Origin: Molanna angustata
Lineage: Eukaryota > Arthropoda > Insecta > Trichoptera > Molannidae
Length of the DNA stretch: 64,000 nucleotides
Direction: 5' to 3'
Assembly: GCA_963576475.1 (NCBI GenBank)
Contig: OY754967.1
Location: 25,556,651 to 25,620,650, forward strand
The position numbers were made by a program, and so were the translations under genes. Each line of letters begins with the position of its first letter. The first letter of the stretch is position 1. The notes under the pieces were generated by a model that was not told where the DNA came from, ran no database searches, and was given only the letters and a program-made list of their open reading frames with translations. Shown here piece by piece: positions 8,560-19,254 of the stretch.

Positions 8560-10760
8560 ACCGGGGGGGTTAAAATTAAGGTAGAAGTCGCCTTCCAGAT
8601 TTGACTCTCTCGCAAGCGGAGAGTACAAGATCCTGACGCTTCCACCTTCTCACCGTGCCGTATCGTAATGACAAGGGCTCACTCCAGTAATAAAAGATTT
8701 TTTTTTTTAAGTTAATTCTCTTGTCGGTTTAATTATATTCTTCAAAACAAAAAATCAATTTAAATATTATAGACATACAAAAAAATAATACGAAATATAA
8801 TAAATTTGCAAATGCGATCCCAATCGCAGAATACATAAAAAAAAAACAATAAATTATACAAATGGTGCGTAGACATGGCCATGACGCTACAAAAGGAACA
8901 TACATGGGTTACACTACGATTATATAGTTTTTTCAAAAATAAAATGTTCGTTGATTTTCACTTGAAGTTATGTATATTTCTCACTTGAAGTACTATTTGT
9001 TTTTCACTTTTAAAAATAAAAATTCACTGTACCTTGTTTACAGGTCAAAGTTAAGTTCGCGGTGCGACTGTTATTGTCTAGGCGCCCGCAACGTTTCGCG
9101 GTTCGCGATAACGCTGGGCGCTCGTTCTATACAATCCTGGAAGATCGCGTTGGCTCGTTCCGTGTTCTTCGGTGCGTGATGTCCACTTATTATCGTTCGG
9201 CGCTGGATATATTTCTGAATTTAATTCTAATTCATTCTTAATTAAATTAATATCCTTGTCGATTAGGCTCGTAAGCCCTAAATACGTCCCCACACTGCCA
9301 TTTGGTCAGATGGATGGGTGACTATATTTAGTCTTTTCTTATTCCCACACTGCCTCCTGGGTCAGATGAATGGTGAATAGAATTTTCGATATCGACGAAG
9401 TCAACTTGGTCTTGCCAAGGCCCGTAGGCGAGACTAGTTATTGATTTAACTTGAACTCTTGTTACTATAAAAAATTATTAAACTTTAATAGCTACCGAAC
9501 GATTATTACGTAGATTCGACTCACTGATTCTTTTTTTAAAAAATATTAATGTTCTTTTAAAAATAACTTTGTTCTTACACTCAAAACTTTGAAGGCGGCG
9601 GTCAGGGCGTAAGCCCTGACCGCCTCACTATAGTGATAGACTGTTACTTTCAACTCACTGATTTTTCACTGACTGACTTCAACTAGACTGACTCTTTTAC
9701 TGACTAACTTTTTCTGATTTTTACTGTTCTTAGCTTAAAACTTTGAAGACGGCGGCCAGGGCGTAAGCCCTGACCGCCTCACACGGCCCTAAGGCCCACT
9801 ACTTTGCTTGCTTTCAACTGTGAATGTTCGTCTGACTGACACACTGATTACTAACTCTTACTGATTCTTACTAACTAACTGGTCGTCCAGGTAGTAGGAT
9901 TCTACCTTATATAATAAAGGTACCCCTGTCTCGAAGAGAGGGGGTGTACAGGGGTATAAAATATTCAAAATGTTTGCACGCAAATCATTTTTGCATACTT
10001 TACTAAAATTAACAGTAAAAAAAATATTTTAAAATTAACAATAGCATATTTTGCATTCTGCGTGGGATCGAGACTAACATAAATACAACAAATTACTCTA
10101 ATTAAATTAATTAACCCTGGCCACGTAACATTTTAGCTGGTACAATCGGTGACAGTGTTTTCAGTGTTTAAACCGTTTATTTTGAAGTGAAATTATATTG
10201 AGAAGTATCACACGCGCAATTCCGTCAAAATTCACACTCGCGAGGGCTGTATGAAAGCACTATTGCGCGATGTGTGACATTTATCGGAAGTGACGCGCGA
10301 GATACAACCAACATGGAAAAAAATAATGTTTTTCGTGACTGTCTTGAAGTAATTTTACAATGACGAGCGTCAGACACTGATTTATCAAAACTCATACTCG
10401 CGAGAGCGTATTAAAGCCCCTAACGCGCGATATATGACGTTTATCAAAAGTCACGTGTCCGGCGCGTACATTGTAAACATTTTCATTGAAAGGTAAAATT
10501 GCCTAACGCGAATATATCCTTTCGCGATTTACACGTTTGTTTCTTTCGGCAACCAGATCCACCCCGGGAATTATGAGCAATACGGCATCAGTGAATTCGT
10601 CGGTGGCTAGACCCGGATTGCGCAAAATCAACCTCCGTGTATCTCGCTAGAGGACAATACGACGTTAGAGCAACAATTGAGAAAAGAGACATAAAATTAA
10701 CGGAAATGTAAAACTGAAACTATTGATTTTGAATATTTGAAACCGGATTTAAAACATCTG
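8560..10760. other. GC-richer block with internal duplications; possible LTR plus leader remnant
   Basis: Unlike its surroundings this block has many CG dinucleotides. It opens after a G7 run (8,564-8,570) and includes a tandem pair around 'CCCACACTGCC...GGTCAGATG' (about 9,290 and 9,350), two copies of a GC hairpin (9,597-9,624 and 9,751-9,778), a TATATAATAAAGG box near 9,910, and a second imperfect pair with CTCGCGAG.G and CGCGCGAT (about 10,210-10,310 and 10,370-10,460). 'AGCTGGTACAATCGGTGACAG' at about 10,135 could be a primer-binding-site region followed by a leader. A short frame from an ATG near 10,573 closes after 26 codons. I infer a decayed LTR with 5' leader; a host promoter/5' UTR is the alternative. 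Confidence 0.3.
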
Positions 10761-10769
10761 AAAGCACCG

Positions 10770-11200
10770 TCGGCGGGGATTTACATAACGATCGATGAAG
10801 GTTAAAAGGGTTCGATTTTTTTTCAGGTAGCCTGAATCTATATTTGAATAATAAGCATTGAAATATTTAAGTGCGGAAAAATCCAAATCTCTGAGACAAT
10901 TAGTTGCTGACCATGTTTTATTGCAGAACCCAAATAAATGGTCTTTGCGCGGTATTGAAAAAAGGTTATTTTATATGATGGTGATGTATTGTGTTTTCGA
11001 ACTGGGTACAGATTAAAAGAATACAATTATGAACATTAAAACCGAAAATACCTGAACCAACAACAGAATTAATATATTTTAAAATATATACGAAGGCCAA
11101 GGTTAATAACAATAAAAAATGTTTAAAAATTATAGTCGGGGCTATTGTTAGGGAAGACAATTGATGTCACCAGGGTACCACCAAATATTATACCTGCATC
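10770..11200. other. AT-rich spacer
   Basis: No gene or structured repeat recognised. Confidence 0.4.
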
Positions 11201-11201
11201 A

Positions 11202-11566
11202 ACCTCAGATATAAGAATTGTAGCTTTCATTATTTACAAAAAACCAATTCTCTCAATAGATGGCGTTCCAATAAAATAAATAAAAATAATAAGATTGTTG
11301 TTCATAATTTCACCCATAGATGGCTGTAGTAAAAATTCCTTATTTTCAAGCGAAAAGAATTTCAGTATTACAATATATAGAACTTTCAAAATTGAATTGA
11401 TAGGGATCTCATTAAAAGGCATAATTGGTGAACGTTGCGCAAGCGCATAAAGTGATCACGTAAACCAGCCGATGACAGGTCGTAAGCCCTGTAGGTGCCT
11501 TGATTTCCCGGTTCTCCTACAATAAATATTCCAACTTCGTCTCTATTGAGATAATTAAAAAAAAAT
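11202..11566 (-). mobile_element. Family F element, inverted copy
   Basis: Reverse complement of 8,085-8,441 with only scattered differences. It starts at ACCTCAGATATAAGAATTG and ends at GAGATAATTAAAAA. It lacks both the GCATATGCGC terminal segment and the 3' hairpin, so it is truncated at both ends. Confidence 0.7.
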
Positions 11567-11569
11567 TAT

Positions 11570-12210
11570 GTATATAAATATTTTGCAAACATGTAAATAC
11601 ATTTTAAAATAAAGTTTCTTTTGCCCGTTCTGGGTAGCAATTTTAGCACATTCTCAGTCCGTCTGTAATGTGTGGTTCACTTGATAATCCCTTCTAGATC
11701 CACTTCTGGCTGGCAATCTTTTGGAAAACGTCGGTTACTTTGATTTTCTTTGTAATCCACAAATTAGCTTTTCTATCTCTTAACGAAATATACAGCATTC
11801 TTCTTTCCATGGTTCTTTGTGTATTGCTAAATTATGTAGTATTCTGTTTGTAAATACGAAAGTTTCACAGTCACACGTCAGTACCGTTGTATATTTGGTC
11901 GTAAATTCATTTTCGTCTCTGTATCATTATACAGTAATTGTTAATATTTTTTTGAAAATTTGAATTAATGTTATTTCAATTTTCTTTCTATATTATGCCT
12001 TTGTATATTATATCCCTTTAAATTATATTATACATAGATTTAGAGTAAAAAAATCTATATTTTTCATTATTTTATAATAATTTAAATTTAATTTCATCAA
12101 GTACCTTTGTACGTAAGGTACTTTCTGTCAATAAAGTTTTTTTTATATTTTGAAATATGTATATTTAATTCAGCAGTTTTGTTGGTTGGTTGGTTTTATA
12201 AAGATGCATA
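11570..12210. other. AT-rich spacer
   Basis: No gene recognised. Confidence 0.4.
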
Positions 12211-12215
12211 AAAAA

Positions 12216-12286
12216 TGCATCGGCCGGGAATCGAACCCGGGTCGCCCGCGTGGCAGGCGAGCATTCTACCACTGAACCACCGATGC
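12216..12286 (-). tRNA. tRNA-Gly(GCC), second copy
   Basis: Same 71-nt gene as at 7,425, with GCC anticodon, intact A and B boxes and perfect acceptor pairing. The minus-strand terminator is six T (A run 12,210-12,215 on this strand). Flanking DNA does not match the other copies beyond the gene. Confidence 0.97.
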
Positions 12287-12876
12287 TTACACAAAAATCA
12301 CATTTTATACTTATTATACTGTGTTTTTCATCAAATTTTTACATTGTGTTGACACAGATGGTTAAGAGTAGTTAGCTACTTCAACTAATAAAAAAAAACA
12401 TTTAATACTTTTCAATAAAGTTCTTTGTGGTCAAAACCAAAGGTAGATCGTAATGTCCGTATGTCTTTTCCCGGTATAACTGTAATGTTGAATATTTTTC
12501 AAGGTTGTGATTAAAAATATGAATTTCGGTCGCTATATTTACATTATGATATTAAAAAGTCTTGGCGCCTTATAGAAGGGTCTTCATTGCTATCTGTCGG
12601 CCTCTTCAAGTCCTCATAGGTCATTTTAAATTAATTTATTCGTAAGATCTTGGACACATTTTTATACTCTGCATATAAGGATCTGTAATTGATGACAAAT
12701 CGCCTTTTCACAATCTTCTTTTTGCGTAATGGTGCCAGGATTTCTAATTTAGCAGGATTCGTGATTTAATCTTAATTCTTGTATTTTTGTCTTTAAATAG
12801 CGTACTTGAGAGGTATATTACAGTCTCCACGAGTGCCAAAAAATAATTGCTATAATTCACATAATATATGTAATAA

Positions 12877-13340
12877 ACGAATGGGTTGTGGCCAACACTA
12901 AACTTTCCACTACATACTAAGTATACCTAATTTTTTTCTTCTGGAAAAATTGAGAAACCCTAAATGTATTTTTATGAAGTTATATAAAATATGTGTCATG
13001 ATAAAATAATGTGGTGTTCGGTTCTCTCTGCTTACTCAGTGAGGAATATGGCGTGATAGTATGTAGTGAAGAGAAAAAAATACACATCCAAAATCTATAT
13101 GAAGTCAATAACCCAAATATTTTCCCACACAGAAGTAATTTTTCTTCTTCATACAATATGCAATTTCTCATATTATATAACAGAACATAGATTTTTTGTT
13201 TAAAGGTTGACAATACTTGAATGTAATTTTGAAGAGTTGACAGTTGACAGAAATTAACGGATATCTATGGAAAGCTAATCAGCTCAAAGTTAATGAACTT
13301 TACACAAATGATATCAATTTGATTCTATCGGAGACACAAA
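12877..13340 (+). mobile_element. Family B Helentron-like element, 5' part (interrupted)
   Basis: Head ACGAATGGGTTGTGGCCAACACTAAACT at 12,877 matches the head of the large family B element at 57,186, and 13,255-13,338 (TATGGAAAGCTAATCAGCTC ... GACACAAAAAG) matches its unit and 3' region at 60,606-60,860. The remainder of the 3' part reappears after the poly(A) at 15,617, so the element seems to have been split by retrotransposon insertions. A LINE tail fragment (13,012-13,056, GTTCGGTTCTCTCTGCTTAC...GGCGTGATAGTATG) lies inside it. Confidence 0.5.
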
Positions 13341-13344
13341 AAGC

Positions 13345-13800
13345 AATGTAATCTTAGAAAAGAAATTAAATCAGCTCTAGGTCTGTTCTTCCTCCAACAC
13401 CACCCGTTCTGCTTATGGGGACTAATAACGGCCCCTTGCAAAACTCTGAAAGAACACATAAATAACATATGAAGAGTCCGGAGAAAAACCTTGCAGACAC
13501 TGCACTTAATGTGCCAAAGAGAGCTAATCATGTGGAAACAACTGGCTCACTGCTCAGTGATAGTTAAGATAAGAGTGCACTGAATTTAAAACAGAAAGTC
13601 TTGAAAGCCCTAAAGTTGCTCTTCGTGGCTACAAGGTCCGCATGTCCAATGGGTCCAAAGAAATTCCCTCGGACATCATCGTAGAGCTTTCGTCGGAAAG
13701 TTGACACGTTAGTGCAAGTTAGTACATTCCCATAGGATATGCTCATAAATATGTTCAGCGTTATCACAAATCTGACATGAGGACGAATCGGATAAGTGAA
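13345..13800 (-). pseudogene. LINE ORF2 C-terminus with zinc-knuckle-like motif, minus strand
   Basis: On the minus strand SCQICDNAEHIYEHILWEC is a C-x2-C-x6-H-x4-C-type motif, continuing, after a frame change, as NVSTFRRKLYDDVRGNFFGP and ATKSNFRAFKTFCF. This is the usual layout of the last ~100 residues of I/R1/Jockey-group ORF2 proteins. The 3' untranslated segment (13,345-13,560) has a diverged relative at 44,655-44,790 ('ACCA.CCGTTCTGCTTATG' and GACACT/GTC region). Stops and a frameshift show it is dead. It lies head to head with the plus-strand LINE that follows. Confidence 0.55.
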
Positions 13801-13845
13801 AACAAAAGAGATCGGATAAGTGAAAACAAAAAGTCCTCACATCGC

Positions 13846-13994
13846 TTTCTTCTTCTTCTATCCCCTTAGCGCTTTTGTCCCGTTTCTATCGGGGTACGCT
13901 TTGATCCTGGAATTGGCGAGTCTGGTTATTACATTGAAGCGACTGCCGTCTGGCCTTCGTAACCCTCAGAAAGGGGAACCAGACAAATTGGATC
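13846..13994 (-). mobile_element. 5'-truncated tRNA-derived SINE with 15-bp TSD
   Basis: Reverse complement of the 3' half of the complete SINE at 25,265-25,544: landmarks CCCTTAGCGC, CCCGTTTCTATCGGGGT, AATTGGCGAGTCTGG, TTACATTGAAGCGACTGCC and GAAAGGGGAACCAGAC. It is flanked by the exact direct repeat AAGTCCTCACATCGC (13,831-13,845 and 13,995-14,009), a target-site duplication. The tRNA-like head is missing, as expected from incomplete reverse transcription. Confidence 0.9.
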
Positions 13995-14011
13995 AAGTCC
14001 TCACATCGCAT

Positions 14012-15541
14012 CGGGAAGAAATAAAAATGTCAGTCTACCCACGGAAGAAGAAGACTGAGCTCACCTAGGTCTGATCCTGGATAGGAAACTGAGCTGGAAG
14101 CCCAACACGCAGGAAAGAGTACGGAAAGCTACAAATGCACTGTACACCTGCAGAAAGATCGTGGGAAAACGGTGGGGACTACACCCCAAGATAACCCACT
14201 GGATGTACAAGGCGGTCATAAGGCCAGTCATGATGTACGGAGTGGTGGTATGGTGGCACTGCTTGAAAAAAGGAGTGCACCTAAAAGAGCTGGCAAAAGT
14301 TCAAAGACTAGCAGAAGTGACAACCACTGGCTGTCTGAGAACTACACCATAAAAAGCCCTTGACACCATCCTGCATCTGATGCCGCTTGACCTCCTAGGA
14401 AAACAAATGGCAACGAAAGCTGCCATAAGAATGAATTGTGTCAACCCTTGGAGGGAGACACACATTGGACACTCCATGGTTCTTCAGGAGTTCAAAAAGC
14501 CATCCGAAGGTATCGACTATGTCATTCCCAAGCCTTTCTTCGAGAACAGGTTCTCAACCCAAATCCCCTCGCGGCAAATGTGGATGGAGAATCTGATCCG
14601 TCACGATGAAGCTCAGGTGTTTTTCACTGATGGGTCAAAACTGGAAGGTAAGGTGGGCGGAGGAGTCTTTTCGGAGCAATTAAATATTAATATTTCTTTC
14701 AGGTTGCCGGACCACTGTAGTGTTTTTCAAGCAGAGATCTTGGCAATCCAGGAAGCAGTAGAATGGATACAAGGCAATACAATATCAAACAGCATTGTCC
14801 GTATTCTCACAGACAGCCAAGCGGCTATTAAAGCCTTAAAAGGCGTAAGTACTACTTCTAGAGTGGCCCTGAACTGCCGCAACATCTTAAATGGGGCAGC
14901 GGAGCGGTTCAATCTACAAATCATGTGGGTGCCGGGTCACAGTAATATAGCGGGGAATTGTAGGGCAGACGAACTTGCCAGAGCAGGTACCCTGTTATTT
15001 CTAGACAATATCAAACACAGACCTGGAGTCCCCATGGCAACATGTAAACTCCGGGTCAGTGAGAAAATTATTGCTTGTGCTGACCAAAGGTGGTCTGAGG
15101 AGAGCACATGCTCCATTGCCAGACAAACATGGCCAAAATATGATCTCAGAAGAACCAGAGAAATACTCTCGTTCAGGAGAGACTCACTCGCCAGAGTCAT
15201 ATCAGTATTAAACGGGACACTGGGTTATAGGAAAGCATGCCAGAAGGCTAGGGCTGGAGGCATACGATTACTGCAGAGCATGCCAAGACGAAGAGGAGGA
15301 GGAGACGGTGGTCCACTTCCTCTGTCATTGTCCTGCTCTCTCTAGAATTAGGAGAAGCTCCTTGGGAAGTTTCTTCTATGATGATTTAATTGACATAGTG
15401 TCGGCCGACATTGCAGACATTATGACATTCATTAGCCGCTCAGGCTGGTTCAAGGGGGATGAGTGAGTGGGAGGACAGCCCCAATGTGGTATCACAAAGG
15501 GCCAACTGGCCTAAGTGTGTTCTCCTCAAGAACTGCCACCC

Positions 15542-15617
<76 letters not shown>
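14012..15617 (+). pseudogene. Non-LTR retrotransposon ORF2 (RT thumb + RNase H + zinc knuckle) with 74-nt poly(A)
   Basis: A 5'-truncated LINE. Reading begins in the reverse transcriptase thumb (LGLILDRKLSWKPN at about 14,080; WMYKAVIRPVMMYGVVVWW at about 14,200), hits a TAA at 14,350-14,352, then runs through an RNase H domain in the 14,380-15,345 frame: DGS (D84), E119, D145 (TDSQAA) and WVPGHSN...D197, i.e. all four acidic residues of the catalytic set. Near 15,240 a frameshift moves the ORF to EAYDYCRACQ ... VVHFLCHC, a C-x2-C-x~10-H-x-C type knuckle, ending at the stop 15,464-15,466. A 3' UTR of about 80 nt is followed by A74 (15,544-15,617). RNase H places it in the I/R1/LOA/Jockey-type group; the exact clade needs a search. 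One stop plus one frameshift make it non-functional. Confidence 0.8.
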
Positions 15618-15619
<2 letters not shown>

Positions 15620-15735
15620 AAGAGAGGAAACTAAAAGGATACGGCATACGCCATAATATACAAACACATCACGACGAAACTCATAATGTGCCCTCTCTAC
15701 ATGATACCCGTTGAGAAATTGATGTAAATTAATTT
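15618..15735 (+). mobile_element. Family B element, 3' part after the LINE insertion
   Basis: GGATACGGCATACGCCATA ... ACACATCACGACGAAACTCATA ... CATGATACCCGTTGAGAAATTGATG matches 60,868-60,982 of the large family B element. It continues the segment cut at about 13,340. Confidence 0.6.
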
Positions 15736-15775
15736 TTTATGTTTTGTAGGTAATAATAAAAAAAATGGAAAAAAT

Positions 15776-15846
15776 TGCATCGGCCGGGAATCGAACCCGG
15801 GTCGCCCGCGTGGCAGGCGAGCATTCTACCACTGAACCACCGATGC
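15776..15846 (-). tRNA. tRNA-Gly(GCC), third copy
   Basis: Same 71-nt gene as at 7,425 and 12,216, with anticodon GCC, A box and B box intact. Six T terminate it on the minus strand (A run 15,769-15,774 on this strand). Confidence 0.97.
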
Positions 15847-16097
15847 TTGTATTATAATTTAAAAATAATTGATTTATTTGTTAGTTTCCACAGTGAACAC
15901 CTGTTTTGTATTTTATAATTACACAACAATATGTAAGAGAAAACTAAAAGATGTAAGTATATGTAGGTACCTATACCTAATTACAAAATTTTTCACTATT
16001 ACTATTGCAATGTTTTTATAAGTACATGCATTTCACTGGATCGTATTTTATTGTATTCCAAACACTTCCCAAGACATCCTCTGCAAGTGGCGTGGTA

Positions 16098-16841
16098 GTC
16101 TAGTATAAGCGAAATAACGATATAACTTGTCACAAAAAAGTGATGCACTGTAACTTGTAAAATTATAACTTGTTATTAGTTATCAAGTCTAGGTAGTATG
16201 AGCGAGTTAATGATATAACTTGTCACAAAACATGTGATACCCTATAACTTGTCAAAGGATTAGTTATCAAGTATGGGAAGTCTAGTTTGAGCGAATTAAT
16301 GATATAATTATTTGTCACAAAAAAGTGATGCCCTATAACTTGTCAAATTATAACTTTTTATTAGTTATCAAGTCTAGGTAGTATGAGCGAGTTAATGATA
16401 TAACTTTTCACAATAAATGTGATACCCTATAACTTGTCAAAGGATTAGTTATCAAGTATGGGAAGTCTAGTAGGAGTGTATTAATGATATAATTTGTCAC
16501 AAAAAAGTGATGCCCTATAACTTGTCAAATTATAACTTTTTATTAGTTATCAAATCTAGGTAGTATGAGCGAGTTAATGATATAACTTGTCACAAAAAAA
16601 TGTGATACCCTATAACTTGTCAAAGGATTAGTTATCAAGTAATGATATGATGTGATACCCTATAACTTGTCATATGATAAGTTATCAAGTAGGTGGTCTA
16701 GAATGAGCGAATTGTCACAAAAATGAAAAAATGATATAACTTGTCACAAAAATGTGACTCCCTAAAACCTTTAACTTTTCACAAGATTAATTAAATATAA
16801 TTTTTTGTGACAAAGCATATCACAATTCGCTTATACTAGAC
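16098..16841. mobile_element. TIR element with internal tandem repeats (higher-order period about 183 bp)
   Basis: The ends are a perfect 16-bp inverted repeat, GTCTAGTATAAGCGAA (16,098-16,113) and its reverse complement (16,826-16,841), with a second inner inverted pair CTTGTCACAAAAAA / TTTTTTGTGACAAAG. Inside, two roughly 90-bp subunits alternate (TATAACTTGTCACAAAA.. GTGAT.CCCTATAACTTGTCAAA..ATTAGTTATCAAGT), giving a repeat of 182-184 bp between GAGCGAGTTAATGAT landmarks at about 16,201, 16,385 and 16,567. The internal units carry degenerate copies of the terminus (GTCTAGGTAGTATGAGCGA), so the array may be fused copies of a smaller element. No convincing target duplication. Confidence 0.75.
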
Positions 16842-16844
16842 CTG

Positions 16845-18865
16845 TAAAAATGAGTAGAAGCATATGGAAAAGGCCTATATACATGGGTGTAAGAGATAAG
16901 TAGGCTACAATAGAAAGAAGAGACGAAAAAATTGTAATTTTTAACTCGAAATCACGATCAGAATGTAACAACTTGTTATTGGGTGCGTGTAAAACTAATA
17001 TTTGACATAGTACCTGTTAGTTGCTCAAGAAGTATTATAAAATAAAATAAAATTTCCAAAATCTCTCCAAAGTTATCAGTTAGATTGGTGCTGACAGCAA
17101 AAAGTATTTAAATTTTGGTGAATACTTTACATACCAACATGTGTAAACTGCGCGGCTCCATGTTGTTATATGTTTAGTGTAGGTCGGAATTATAATGTTT
17201 TCACAGTGCACATCAATGTTTATTGGTTTCGGTTTGTCGGCTTATAAACCTGTGGGCGTGGTGAGGAATCCCGTAACTAAACATTAGAAAATCGACCTGA
17301 GATATCTTCGTAATAATTCAATTTAATCTCGAATATATCAAGGGATTCGGCCCATTTCGTTTTTAATCGTATTCCATATCGAATTGTTGCATCTTTAAGT
17401 AATAAACCAGTGAATTCGTTTCATTCGGAGCCCTGCTGAGTTAGATATGAAGCCATTATTTTAATTTATTAACTCAAATATGAATCAAAGGTTATTTATA
17501 TAAAATAAAAGAATGACCGTCTAAAATTTTATTTTTTATGATATAACAGGTTCAATTCGAGGAAAAATTAAAATTTTAATTAACACTAAAGACATTTTAA
17601 TCAATAATAAAGGAAATGAACATTAAAGTCATTGAAAACAAAAATTTGTTCACCAGAACTGTCATTTTAAACGATATCCATTTTATAAAACTCTAGTGAT
17701 GTTTTTTTGTCGTATTAATATCCTTTAATCTTAAATAAATAAATACATGGGAGATTTCATCAAAATTTTATTGCGTTTTCTGAATTGATGGGGAGTTCGA
17801 ACCACACCTTAGAGGACGGATACAAGGATATAAATATTTTGTACGAGTGTATGCACCTATGTACTTTTCATAAGGACAAATTTATTCTTTAAAAAAACTA
17901 GTAAAAATTAAAATAATTCCTGTTCCTGATTATTTTGTCATGGATACGTTTGACTATTTCCGGACATCGGTTTGTACATGCATGTATATTGTATATTAAA
18001 TAAACCATCAAGTTTATCGTCCGATTTCCACATCAATCAGAACCTTACAATAGCTCCACAGGAACACACCAAATAAAACCGAAGGATGTGACGTGTGTTG
18101 TAAATCGTTTTTGCGACATATTCAGAGTGATATATCGTTGCTATTTGTGTTCTATTGAAATACAAACAATTTATTATTATCTTGTGTATCTCTCAGACAG
18201 ACAAGCATAAAATATTATGGATGAAATGTATTTAGAGTCTAATACTGTGGCTATCTATTATTTCAATGCTACATTCTCGCGAATGCTTTCGAGGTACTCT
18301 TTTATTTAGTTTCAAGTTGATGTTCTGATTCAAGTCTGCGATGATTTTACAGATGTGTTTTTTTAAAGGTCACAATGTCAGCAAAAATAGGGCATCGATA
18401 TAAACTATAAACTGAATCGTCTTGAATATTCATGATAGTAACGAATATAAATTAAAATTTTAAGATTAAATGCATCTCTTCATATCTTTAATGCGAAGTA
18501 TCTTGAGACGTATCTTCATATTTTTTTCTTTACTGCCTTATTTTATAACACCACCGTGATTCATTTATCCTTTTCTTGAAGTATATCAAAATATAGGTTT
18601 CTTGGTTGCATATTTTATATGTACCTATCAAAGTCAAATATATGTAAATACTTCTCAACCATTTAATATGGGTTTCACGCTACGTAGAGAACTGAAAGAA
18701 GTTAAATAATAAATGTTATCTCAGGAGAGAAAATGATAATAATATATTTGTTTTATTTGCATCAGATCAAGTTTGTATTATGCCAGTGAAGGAGTTATCC
18801 TTTTTCCTTGTGCAGGTCCGACGGATGGTTATCATAGGGCATTTTGTTCAGTAGTACCTAATAAC
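16845..18865. other. Long AT-rich stretch without recognised genes
   Basis: No tRNA, retrotransposon motif or inverted repeat that I can support. Short frames here are low-complexity. The part around 17,150-17,440 is slightly less AT-rich but I recognise nothing in it. Confidence 0.4.
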
Positions 18866-18866
18866 T

Positions 18867-19249
18867 TTTTTTATCTATAATTAAAAGTAAAGACTTTTTG
18901 ATTCTACATTAATTTTTTTTTATTCTGCGCGATAGGCCTATTTCGCCTTGTTAGGTCATTAACTAGCTTATGACTATTTTGACAAATTTTACTTATATTT
19001 ATAGATTAATTATGTAGGAGGAGCTTACAGGTTCTTGTGATTGGTCATTTAAAACTATTGATATTATACAATACAAAAATGAAATAAATTTACTTTACTC
19101 TGGTTGGTTGAGACTATTTATTTTTTGACCAATCCCTATTTAGATAATTAGTGAAATTGCCCTAACAAGGCGAAATAGGCCTATCGCGCAGAATAAAAAA
19201 AAATTAATGTAGAATCAAAAAGTCTTTACTTTTAATTATAGATAAAACT
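18867..19249. mobile_element. MITE with about 87-nt near-perfect terminal inverted repeats
   Basis: 18,867-18,955 and 19,161-19,249 are reverse complements (TTATCTATAATTAAAAGTAA ... GCGCGATAGGCCTATTTCGCC ... TTAGG), separated by about 205 bp of AT-rich DNA. No open frame of interest. Very low divergence between arms suggests a recent origin or gene-conversion-like repair of the arms. Target duplication not clear. Confidence 0.8.
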
Positions 19250-19254
19250 TATAA

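Noticed and set aside
15440..15714. Poly-Lys/poly-Phe frames
   Set aside because: They are the LINE poly(A) tail read as codons.
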